A DNA stretch of 64,000 nucleotides from JBBROS01 sp965217935 (GTDB taxonomy: Bacteria > Pseudomonadota > Alphaproteobacteria > Acetobacterales > Acetobacteraceae), in contig OZ244581.1 of NCBI GenBank assembly GCA_965217935.1, positions 3,100,001-3,164,000 of the forward strand, in the 5' to 3' direction. Each line of letters begins with the position of its first letter. The stretch's first letter is position 1. This document shows, in pieces, positions 33,410 through 40,313 of this stretch. The notes beneath the pieces were generated by a model. It was not told the origin of the DNA and ran no database searches. It was given only the letters and a program-made list of their open reading frames with translations. The position numbers and the translations under genes are program-made.

Positions 33410-33823
33410 ATGCGTGTACCCCGTCTCTCCTCAGTCGCCTTGCTCGCCTCGGTCTTTGTTCTGGCCGCCCCAGCGTGGGTCAGCCAGGCCTGGGCCGACA
33501 CGCCGATGGTCGTCACCTGGTCGACCTGGTTGCGTGCCGGGCCGGACAAGGAAGCGAAGGTGATTAACGAGCTGCAGGCCGGGGAGACCGTGACGTCGCT
33601 GGGCTGCACGGGCGGCTGGTGCCAGATCGCCGCAGTTTACGCGGTCGGCTACGTGCCGGAGCGGCTGCTGGCCGCCAATGCGCCGCCCCCGCCGGTTCCG
33701 GTTCCCGGGGCGCCGTGCTTCACGGGCGAGCGGTTCACGCACGAAGGCCCGCTGAAGCTGCGCATCTGCCCGGCAAAAGCGCCGAACACGCCGGATTACA
33801 AGGGCCCGATATCTACGCCCTAG
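33410..33823 (+). CDS. Secreted SH3-like domain protein
   Basis: 137 aa from ATG 33410, preceded by GGAAGGA; the frame further upstream runs back into pufL. The Sec signal peptide is SSVALLASVFVLAAPAWVSQ followed by AWA. The mature part holds a bacterial SH3-like fold: TWLRAGPDKEAKVINELQAG, then VTSLGCTGGWCQIAAVYAVG with two Cys, and GYVPERLL. A Pro-rich stretch (PPPPVPVPGAP) leads to a Cys-containing tail. It is probably a periplasmic protein binding cell wall or another protein. It is divergent from pufL and shares the operator-bearing 88-base gap, so light/oxygen control is possible. Confidence 0.85.
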   Translation: MRVPRLSSVALLASVFVLAAPAWVSQAWADTPMVVTWSTWLRAGPDKEAKVINELQAGETVTSLGCTGGWCQIAAVYAVGYVPERLLAANAPPPPVPVPGAPCFTGERFTHEGPLKLRICPAKAPNTPDYKGPISTP

Positions 33824-33860
33824 ACCTTTATCGCCCTGACTGCAGCAGGGCGATAAGGGT
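33824..33860. terminator. Strong hairpin terminator after the SH3 gene
   Basis: ACCTTTATCGCCCTG at 33824-33838 pairs with CAGGGCGATAAGGGT at 33846-33860: 15 pairs with one wobble and a 7-nt loop, directly at the stop codon of the SH3 gene. It separates this gene from the convergent hpnL end. The related sequence TTTTCCAGTCAGGGCGA occurs again 40 bases further on. Confidence 0.65.
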
Positions 33861-33895
33861 GTAGCACTGATCCGGACCGGCAATTGGCACGCCTC

Positions 33896-33927
33896 GCTTT
33901 TCCAGTCAGGGCGATTGCAGTCTAAGC
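33896..33927. repeat. Short dispersed repeat shared with the 20.4-kb intergenic element
   Basis: The right part of this segment (GATTGCAGTCTAAGC) is the exact reverse complement of GCTTAGACTGCAATC at 20427-20441. The left part (TTTTCCAGTCAGGGCGA) matches TTTTCCGGTCAGGGCGA at 20450-20466 with one change. Both copies lie between convergent genes, a typical place for REP-like palindromic repeats. Confidence 0.45.
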
Positions 33928-33932
33928 AGCGG

Positions 33933-34955
33933 TTATTGAGGAGCGCGGGCGCTTGCCCGCGGCTGTTGCGGAGCTTTGTCCAGGCCGCCTCTTCTTCGCC
34001 AGGCGCGCCGGCCTTCCATCGACTGCCAGGCGAGGAGCGCGGGCACGCCGATGGCAAGATCCCGGGCGCGCTTGATCAGCGACACGGCCAGCGCGGCATC
34101 AGGGGTGACGCCGAACAGGCCGCCGAGCAGGATGAGGCCGCCCTCCTGCACGCCGAGCGCGTTCGGGATCATGAAGGCGACGCTGCGGACGCCGTAGAGC
34201 AGGCTGTCGATGGCGAGCGCCGCCGGCAGGCCAAGCGGAATGCCCATCAGTTGGAACGTGATCCAGGTCTCGGCCGCGTTCAGCAGCCAGGCGGCGAGGT
34301 GGACGGCGGCGGCGAGCGCGAGCGTCGCGGGCATTCGATGCAGCCCGCGGATGCCGGCCTGGACCGCGCCCGCTTGCCCGAGGTCGCGCCCGAGGAACTC
34401 GCGGGCAAGGCGCGCGCACGCCCGTTCCGCGAAGCCCGCGCCCCTGGCCTGGACAGCGACGAACACGGCGACGGCAAGGCTCATGGCCATGACGCCGGCC
34501 AGCACCGGGAGCGCGAAGCCGTTGTTGGGGCGCAGGCGGGTCATCAGCGCGAGTCCGATGACGACGTAGACGAGTTGCGCCGAAAGCTCGGTGGTGACGT
34601 CGACGACGGTCGAGGCGGCGGCGAAGGCGCCGGAGACGCCGCTGACGGCCAGGGCGCGCGCGCCGAGCACGAAGCCGCCGACCTGCGACAGCGGCAGCGC
34701 CTCGGACGCGGAATCGCGGATTAGGCGGCCCCAGGCGAAGCGCGGCAGGGTGGCGTCCACGCGGCCGCGCCCCAGCAGCCGCCAAGCCGCGCCCATCAAA
34801 GCGATCAGGGCGAGGTGAAAGGCGACGACGACGGCGAAACCGCTCGCGCCGAGCAGCGTCGCACTGTGCCAGATCGCCCCGGCGCCGTGCGAGAGCACCA
34901 GGATCGTCGTGGCCGCCAGCCCTGCGAGCAGGCCCAGCGCCACTGCGAGCGTCAT
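33933..34955 (-). CDS. hpnL: HpnL-like hopanoid-associated membrane protein (flippase-like)
   Basis: 340 aa from ATG 34955, in an ATGA overlap with the upstream diiron gene. It is polytopic, with about eight hydrophobic segments, of the lysylphosphatidylglycerol-synthase transmembrane (UPF0104) superfamily; VGGFVLGARALAVSGVS and VRSVAFMIPNALGVQEGGLI are typical of the HpnL branch found with hopanoid genes. A role in lipid movement or processing is inferred from the superfamily; the biochemical activity of HpnL is not established. The tail is basic and Pro/Arg-rich. It is the last gene of a three-gene operon with two ferritin-like proteins. Confidence 0.82.
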   Translation of the reverse strand: MTLAVALGLLAGLAATTILVLSHGAGAIWHSATLLGASGFAVVVAFHLALIALMGAAWRLLGRGRVDATLPRFAWGRLIRDSASEALPLSQVGGFVLGARALAVSGVSGAFAAASTVVDVTTELSAQLVYVVIGLALMTRLRPNNGFALPVLAGVMAMSLAVAVFVAVQARGAGFAERACARLAREFLGRDLGQAGAVQAGIRGLHRMPATLALAAAVHLAAWLLNAAETWITFQLMGIPLGLPAALAIDSLLYGVRSVAFMIPNALGVQEGGLILLGGLFGVTPDAALAVSLIKRARDLAIGVPALLAWQSMEGRRAWRRRGGLDKAPQQPRASARAPQ

Positions 34956-35809
34956 GCCGCGCGTTTGAGCTGCGGACGTTGCCGGTCCCATAGCCGCAGG
35001 CCGCGGACGGCAAGGTCGGCCATGGTAGGCAGGAGGCGGGGCTGCATGAGGTCCGGGTCGAACGCGCTCATGCGGCGGGCGTTCTCGCGGTAGCAGTCCT
35101 CGACGAACTTGCGGAAGCTGAAGCCGTCGAGGAACAGGTTGGCCTGGGTGACGTCGAAGTCGCGCCCGTCGTTGGCGTCCTGGCCGCGGCGGACCATGCC
35201 GAGCAGGCGGCGGGCGGCGCGGCCATAGAACCAGGCCGATTTCAGCGCGCGGGTGGGGCGGATATGGCCGCGGCGGCGCTCGCGCCAGGCCATGTAGTTG
35301 ATGAAGAAGACGATGTGCCGGGTTTCCTCGAACATGAGCACGTCGAAGATCTCGAACATCGCTTCGGGGAGGAACTCGGATTCGCGGGCGGTCTTGAACG
35401 CGCCGAAACCGAGGAAGGCGTCGAGGCATTCGCCGAAGCCGAAATCGATGAAGGCGGTCTCCAGGTCGGGCGGAAAGGTCTCAAGCGGCTGCTCGGTGGC
35501 GTCGAGGCCGTAGCGGTCGATCATCACGCTGATCAGCTTGGCGTGCCGGGTCTCCTCAAGGCCTTGCAAGGCCACGGCTTCGCGGACGACGGGGTCGATC
35601 ACCTGGGGGGTGAAGGCGTCGACGATGGCGCCGGCGCGGCGCTCGGTATGATATACCTCCTGCCAGAACGGCACGCCGCGCAGGCGGGCAAGGGCGGCCT
35701 CGTCCAGCTCCGGCCAGGGCAGGGTCTCGGGGTCGAACTGCTGGTGGGTGTCGATGAACTGGCGGCAGAAAAAATCCTTGTGGGCCTCTGACCCGGCGTC
35801 CATTCTCAT
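34952..35809 (-). CDS. Ferritin-like diiron-carboxylate protein, paralogue 1
   Basis: 285 aa from ATG 35809, in an ATGA overlap with its upstream paralogue. It has a four-helix diiron pattern: Glu56 (YHTERR), Glu86-x-x-His89 (GLEETRHAKL), Glu127 (FGFGECLDAF) and Glu162-x-x-His165 (FEETRHIVFF). There is no membrane helix or signal peptide. The protein suggests an O2-activating oxygenase, desaturase or similar enzyme, but its reaction is unknown. Spacing of the four ligands (30, 41, 35) is identical in the neighbouring paralogue. It sits between that paralogue and hpnL, so a shared lipid or pigment substrate is a reasonable guess only. Confidence 0.75.
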   Translation of the reverse strand: MRMDAGSEAHKDFFCRQFIDTHQQFDPETLPWPELDEAALARLRGVPFWQEVYHTERRAGAIVDAFTPQVIDPVVREAVALQGLEETRHAKLISVMIDRYGLDATEQPLETFPPDLETAFIDFGFGECLDAFLGFGAFKTARESEFLPEAMFEIFDVLMFEETRHIVFFINYMAWRERRRGHIRPTRALKSAWFYGRAARRLLGMVRRGQDANDGRDFDVTQANLFLDGFSFRKFVEDCYRENARRMSAFDPDLMQPRLLPTMADLAVRGLRLWDRQRPQLKRAA

Positions 35810-36801
35810 GCGGGGGCTCCTTGCGTCTTGGTTTTTGGCCGGGGCATGAACCGCAGCGCGAGGCGGGTCAGGAACGGCATGGTGGTGGGCCGCAGCAGAC
35901 GCCGGTCGTAGCCGCTGAAGCGCCGGTCGTTCTCGTGCAGGCAGAGCTGCATCAGCTCGCGGACGCTGACATCGACGTTGCTGACGGCCTTGCTGCCGGT
36001 GACGGTGAAGTTGTTGTCCTGCTGCTTGGCCTTGTCCGCGCCGCCGTCCATGCCGCGGGCAAGGCCGATGCGTTCCCAGCCCAGGAACGCCCAGCAGGCG
36101 GCGACCTTGACTTCGAACCAGGGCCGCCGCCACCAGGCCAGGTTGCGGCGGTGCCAGGCGAGCCAGTTGGCGAACAGCAAGATGTGGCGGCATTCCTCCT
36201 GCATCACCGGCTCGAAGGTGTCGACCAGCTCGGGCGGGAAGAAGCCGGAGCGCTGGGCGAGGGCGAACAGGCCAAAGGCGAAAAAGCTGTCGATGCACTC
36301 GCTATAGCCGGTGACGAGGTAGGCCCATTCGGTGCGCTTCGGCGGCGGGTAGGGCGGCTCGGGCTCGAGGGTGATGCCGTAGGCTTCGACCAGGTTCGAC
36401 AGCACCGTCTTGTGACGGCCTTCCTCCCAGCCGTTCAGCTCGATGGCGTCGTGCCAGGCCGGGTCGGCGAGGCTGTGGGCATAGGCGAGCATCCGGATGC
36501 GGGCCTTGCCCTCGGTCTGCACCGCGATGTCCCAGATGGGCAAGGCGATGAGCCGTTCGCGCGCCTCGGCGCCGAGCTTGGGCCAGTCGATGATGGTCGG
36601 CTTATAGGGGTTGAAGGTGTCGCGGAACATCTGGGCCGCGGCCTGCTTGTGCGCCTTGGTGCCGGGGCGGAGCCTGCCCGGCTCGGGGCTGGTCCAGTGC
36701 CGGGCCGCCTTGTCGGCGGCGACGACGGTGGCGGCATCGGCGGTGGCGTAGCTGGCCAGCTCCAGGCCGCCCGGCGGCGGGGCGAGTTCGGCATCCATCA
36801 T
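35806..36801 (-). CDS. Ferritin-like diiron-carboxylate protein, paralogue 2
   Basis: 331 aa. AGGAG lies about 11 nt before the ATG. Putative iron ligands are Glu97 (VQTEGKAR), Glu127-x-x-His130 (GWEEGRHKTV), Glu168 (TGYSECIDSF) and Glu203-x-x-His206 (QEECRHILLF). About 95 N-terminal residues precede the first ligand, longer than in the paralogue, and include NPYKPTIIDWPKLGAEARER. The C-terminal part aligns with the paralogue (CLHENDRRFSGYD versus CYRENARRMSAFD). It is the first gene of the operon. The function is not recognised; remote likeness to O2-dependent diiron enzymes is all that can be said. Confidence 0.75.
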   Translation of the reverse strand: MMDAELAPPPGGLELASYATADAATVVAADKAARHWTSPEPGRLRPGTKAHKQAAAQMFRDTFNPYKPTIIDWPKLGAEARERLIALPIWDIAVQTEGKARIRMLAYAHSLADPAWHDAIELNGWEEGRHKTVLSNLVEAYGITLEPEPPYPPPKRTEWAYLVTGYSECIDSFFAFGLFALAQRSGFFPPELVDTFEPVMQEECRHILLFANWLAWHRRNLAWWRRPWFEVKVAACWAFLGWERIGLARGMDGGADKAKQQDNNFTVTGSKAVSNVDVSVRELMQLCLHENDRRFSGYDRRLLRPTTMPFLTRLALRFMPRPKTKTQGAPA

Positions 36802-37011
36802 CGCGCGATATGCTCCTGTTCCAAAACGAGGCGTCGGTCGGGCAGGCGGCCTCGGTGGCGAGCACTTAGTCCGGATTGCCCTTTATGGAACAGATAGCGC
36901 GTCGAGTGGCAGGCGTGTCAAAACTTGGCCCGGCAGAGTCCAAATTTTAGGCAGGCCAGCTGAGCCGGCCGCGTTTCCAAATCGGCGAGGCGGCGGGATC
37001 GAGGACGTTCG

Positions 37012-37036
37012 GCGCCCCGGCCGGCCGCCGGGGCGC
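37012..37036 (-). terminator. GC-rich hairpin downstream of the DHH gene
   Basis: A perfect 10-bp stem (GCGCCCCGGC / GCCGGGGCGC) with a 5-nt loop lies seven bases past the stop codon of the DHH phosphoesterase. No T-run follows on the minus strand, so termination efficiency is uncertain. The rest of the 240-base gap up to the diiron operon shows no gene. Confidence 0.45.
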
Positions 37037-37042
37037 GTCCGG

Positions 37043-37993
37043 TCAGGTCATCGCCAGCGCCGGCATTCCCGAGAGGACCTCGATCAGCTCCGCCTTCACC
37101 GTCTCCGCCCGGTCGTTCGAGACCTGGCAGGTCCCGGCCGCCTGATGGCCGCCGCCGCCGTAGCCCAGGCAAAGCGCGCCGACATCGACCGGCGAGCCGC
37201 GGTCCAGGATCGACTTGCCGATCGCGAACACCGTGTTCTGCTGCTTCATGCCCCACAACACGTGGGCCGAAACATCGCAGTTGGGGAACATCGCATACAC
37301 GGCGAAGCGGTTGCCGGCGTAGATCACCTCCTCGTCCCGCAGGTCGATCAGCGCCAGCTTGCGGTGCACCGACGTGCAGCGGCGGAGCTGGGCCGCGAAC
37401 TGCTCGCGGTGCTCGTTGTAGAGGTCGACGCGCTCCTTCACGTCCGGCAGGGCCAGCACCTGCTCGATCGTGTGGTCCCGGCAGCGCTCGATGAGCTGCA
37501 TCATCAGCTCGTAGTTCGAGATGCGGAACTGGCGGAAGCGGCCGAGGCCGGTCCGGGCGTCCATCAGGAAATTGAGCAGCACCCAGCCCTGCGGGTCCAG
37601 GATCTCGTTGCGGGCGAACTGCGCGGAGTCCGCCTTGTCGACCGCTTCCATCAGCTCGGGGCTGACGCGCGGGAACGCTTCGGCGCCGCCATAGTAGTTG
37701 TAAACGACGCGGGCGGCGGAGGGCGCGTCCGGGTCGATCACGTGGTTGGCGTAAACCTCGCCGCCCTTGCGCGCGACCTCGCTGGCGTGATGGTCGAAGG
37801 CGATGTGGGATTGCCCGCTATAGGGCAGGTTGGTCACGATGTCGCGCCCGGTGATCGGCACGGCGCCGTCCTGCATGTCCTTGGGATGCACGAACTTGAT
37901 CTCGTCGATCAGGTCCAGCTCGCGCAGCAACGTGCCGCAAACGAGGCCGTCGAAATCGCTGCGGGTGACGAGGCGGTATTTCTCGCTTGGCAT
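37043..37993 (-). CDS. DHH-family phosphoesterase (exopolyphosphatase-like)
   Basis: 316 aa. The N-terminal DHH domain has RSDFDGLVCGTLLRELDLID (metal-binding DFDG) and IAFDHHASEV, the DHH motif itself. The C-terminal DHHA1 domain carries GYGGGGHQAAGTCQVS, the GGGH substrate-binding loop. Relatives cleave phosphodiesters in short RNAs, cyclic dinucleotides or polyphosphate; which of these applies cannot be decided here. It is cytosolic. It is divergent from metY and upstream of the diiron operon. Confidence 0.88.
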   Translation of the reverse strand: MPSEKYRLVTRSDFDGLVCGTLLRELDLIDEIKFVHPKDMQDGAVPITGRDIVTNLPYSGQSHIAFDHHASEVARKGGEVYANHVIDPDAPSAARVVYNYYGGAEAFPRVSPELMEAVDKADSAQFARNEILDPQGWVLLNFLMDARTGLGRFRQFRISNYELMMQLIERCRDHTIEQVLALPDVKERVDLYNEHREQFAAQLRRCTSVHRKLALIDLRDEEVIYAGNRFAVYAMFPNCDVSAHVLWGMKQQNTVFAIGKSILDRGSPVDVGALCLGYGGGGHQAAGTCQVSNDRAETVKAELIEVLSGMPALAMT

Positions 37994-38096
37994 GGTTTGG
38001 CGTATCCGTCCGGTTTGACGGCAGGATAATGCCGCGTAAATGCTAAAGACCCGTTACGATTTGTCAACAGTGGCACGGATGCGTCGCCCGATCTAA

Positions 38097-38115
38097 GCTC
38101 CCGTCAAAAGGGAGC
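38097..38115 (+). promoter_or_regulatory. Ribosome-binding-site-sequestering hairpin upstream of metY
   Basis: GCTCCC (38097-38102) pairs with GGGAGC (38110-38115) around a 7-nt loop. The GGGAG in the right arm is the Shine-Dalgarno sequence of metY, 8 nt before the ATG. Closing this stem would block initiation, the layout expected for a translational switch. Upstream, TTTGACGGCAGG ... GCGTAAATGCTAAAGA vaguely resembles the conserved ends of SAM-II aptamers, but pairing is not convincing. Confidence 0.4.
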
Positions 38116-38122
38116 AACAGCC

Positions 38123-39427
38123 ATGGACACGAACCACCCCGAAACCCTTGCCCTCCATGCCGGCTGGCGCAAGGACGCGGCCACCAAGTCGGTCGCGGTG
38201 CCGATCTACCAGACCACGAGCTACCAGTTCGACGACACCGCCCACGCCGCCCGGCTGTTCGGCTTGCAGGAGCTGGGCAACATCTACACCCGGATCATGA
38301 ACCCGACGACGGACGTGCTGGAGCAGCGCGTGGCCGCCCTCGAAGGCGGGGCGGCGGCGGTGGCGGTCAGCTCCGGGCAGGCGGCGACCGCGCTTTCGGT
38401 GCAGAACCTGGCCCATGCCGGGGACAACATCGTCGCCAGCAGCGCGCTCTACGGCGGCACCTACAACCTGTTCGCCAACACGTTCAAGGATCTCGGCATC
38501 GAGGTCCGCTTCGTCGACGCCGCCGACCCGGAGGCGTTCGCCCGCGCGACCGACGGCCGCACCCGGGCCTATTACGCGGAGACGCTGCCGAACCCCAAGC
38601 TCGAAGTGTTCCCCATCGCCGAAGTGGCCGCGATCGGGCGCAAGCACGGCATCCCGCTCATCATGGACAACACCGCGGCGCCGCTGCTGGTGCGCCCGTT
38701 CGACCACGGCGCCGCCATCGTCATGCATTCCACGACCAAATACATCGGCGGCCACGGCAGCAGCATCGGCGGCATCGTCATCGACGGCGGCAACTTCGAC
38801 TGGGCCGCCCACCCGGAGCGGCAGCCGGCGCTGCACCGCCCCGACCGCAGCTACCACGGCGCCGTCTGGACCGAGGCCGCGAAGCCGCTCGGGCCGATCG
38901 CCTACGCCCTGAAGCTGCGCGTGACCCTGCTGCGGGACCTCGGGCCCTCGCAAAGCCCGTTCAACGCCTTCCTCACCCTGCAAGGCCTCGAAACCCTGCC
39001 GCTCCGGATGCGCGAGCACAGCCGCAACGCCGACGCGGTGGCCGACTGGCTCGCCAAGCGGCCCGAGGTCTCCCGCGTCATCCACCCGGCGCACCACAAG
39101 GGCGTCGCCGCCGAGCGCACCGCCAAGTACCTCAAGCACGGCCACGGCGGGCTGATGGGATTCGAGCTGGCCGGCGGGGCGGACGCCGGGCGCGCGTTCA
39201 TCGACCGGCTGCAGATGATCTACCACGTTGCCAACATCGGCGATTCGCGCACGCTGGCGATCCATCCGGCCAGCACCACGCACAGCCAGCTCGCCGCCGA
39301 GGAGCAGCTCTCCACCGGCGTCAGCCCCGGCTACGTCCGCCTTTCGGTCGGGATCGAGCATATCGACGACATCCTGGCCGACCTGGGCCAGGCTCTGGAC
39401 GGGGTGAGCGTGCGGGCGGCGGCATAG
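38123..39427 (+). CDS. metY: O-acetylhomoserine sulfhydrylase (Cys/Met metabolism PLP enzyme)
   Basis: 434 aa. Type-I PLP enzyme that makes homocysteine from O-acetyl- (or O-succinyl-) homoserine and sulfide. The start ETLALHAGWRKDAATKSVAV and the long chain are typical of MetY, versus about 390 aa for MetB/MetC. PLP contacts are YTRIMNPTTDVLEQRVAALE, SSGQAATALS, LIMDNTAAPLLVRPFDHGA and the Schiff-base Lys in HSTTKYIGGHGSSIGG. The C-terminus has IGDSRTLAIHPASTTHSQL. It is probably controlled by the hairpin in its leader. No metX is visible. Confidence 0.93.
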   Translation: MDTNHPETLALHAGWRKDAATKSVAVPIYQTTSYQFDDTAHAARLFGLQELGNIYTRIMNPTTDVLEQRVAALEGGAAAVAVSSGQAATALSVQNLAHAGDNIVASSALYGGTYNLFANTFKDLGIEVRFVDAADPEAFARATDGRTRAYYAETLPNPKLEVFPIAEVAAIGRKHGIPLIMDNTAAPLLVRPFDHGAAIVMHSTTKYIGGHGSSIGGIVIDGGNFDWAAHPERQPALHRPDRSYHGAVWTEAAKPLGPIAYALKLRVTLLRDLGPSQSPFNAFLTLQGLETLPLRMREHSRNADAVADWLAKRPEVSRVIHPAHHKGVAAERTAKYLKHGHGGLMGFELAGGADAGRAFIDRLQMIYHVANIGDSRTLAIHPASTTHSQLAAEEQLSTGVSPGYVRLSVGIEHIDDILADLGQALDGVSVRAAA

Positions 39428-39543
39428 GTGGCGAGAGGGCTCCCGTCGGCGAGAAAGGGCCGCGCAAGCCAGAGACCCCGGCCAGCCCGGCGCGGCAGGA
39501 GCTGCTGGCCGGGTATCGTCCCCTGCGCGCCTCCATCCGCCAC

Positions 39544-40221
39544 GTGCTCAATCTCGCCGTCGGAGCCTGCAACAAGTCGGACTGGATGCGAGCGGCAAAG
39601 CAGCTCGGCATTTGGAACGATGGAAGCATCGTCGTGCCGGAGGGCAGCGAGGCGATGCAGATGGTGTGCGACGTCGCCCTGTTCGAGCCCAACCAGCATA
39701 AGCGTCGCGCCTATGACCGTTTCCTTGCTGAGGGCGCCAAGACCCTCGACCCTCCCAACGAGGCGCTCGCCGAGTTGATGGGCAGAGCCAGGTTCGCCAT
39801 CTTCCGCTACGCCGGGCGGCACGTGGCTGCGGGTTGCTGGCTTGAAGACCTGCTCGACGACGATCGCCGCATCTGGCTGATGGATGAGTCGATGGAGGCG
39901 TCGGCGACCGAGGGCGTCGTCTCCGGCGTGCGCCTGTTCGACGCCGGGCCGTATCACGCCGGGTTCGGCATCGTCGTGCAGCCGGACGAGGAGACGGTCG
40001 ACATATGCATTGCCACCCGGCAGAGCCCGCGAGGCCACCCGTTCCGCCACTCGCTCGCAGCAACCCTGTACGGCGATCGTCTCCGGGATGAGCTGCCGCC
40101 GAGCCCGGAGTTCGCGGAGGCCGTGCTCGGGCTCCTGGGGACGCTTGCCGCGCCGCCCAACCGCGGAGCGGAGAAGCTTACTCGCCGTCCCGCCGCCCGG
40201 AAGCCGCGCCGGCGGCATTAG
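39544..40221 (+). CDS. Conserved hypothetical protein
   Basis: 225 aa from GTG 39544. The frame stays open upstream, and the preceding codons read like protein (RQELLAGYRPLRASIRH), so the true start may be a non-standard codon. Recognisable blocks are AAKQLGIWNDGSIVVPEGSE, MVCDVALFEPNQHKRRAYDR and FDAGPYHAGFGIVVQPDEET. The C-terminus is strongly basic (RRPAARKPRRRH). It has no signal peptide or membrane segment. The IGxxxDGxIV ... MVxDxALF...RAxDRFL pattern resembles a family of uncharacterised proteins in several phyla. No function is assigned. Confidence 0.65.
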   Translation: MLNLAVGACNKSDWMRAAKQLGIWNDGSIVVPEGSEAMQMVCDVALFEPNQHKRRAYDRFLAEGAKTLDPPNEALAELMGRARFAIFRYAGRHVAAGCWLEDLLDDDRRIWLMDESMEASATEGVVSGVRLFDAGPYHAGFGIVVQPDEETVDICIATRQSPRGHPFRHSLAATLYGDRLRDELPPSPEFAEAVLGLLGTLAAPPNRGAEKLTRRPAARKPRRRH

Positions 40222-40313
40222 AGCGCCTTTGGCCCTAATGTCGCGCTCTCGCCTCACGGCTTCGCTATCTTCGCGCCTTTCGCCGTGATAGTCAGCGCGC
40301 CGGAGGAACGCCG

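Noticed and set aside
37994..38096. SAM-II riboswitch upstream of metY
   Set aside because: Fragments resemble the conserved ends, but the first stem and the pseudoknot pairing could not be built; kept only as a possible leader with an RBS-masking hairpin.
40222..40313. Hairpin-like GCGCC/GGCGC stretches before the sugar ATPase gene
   Set aside because: Stems are short and imperfect, without T-runs; expected by chance at this GC content.
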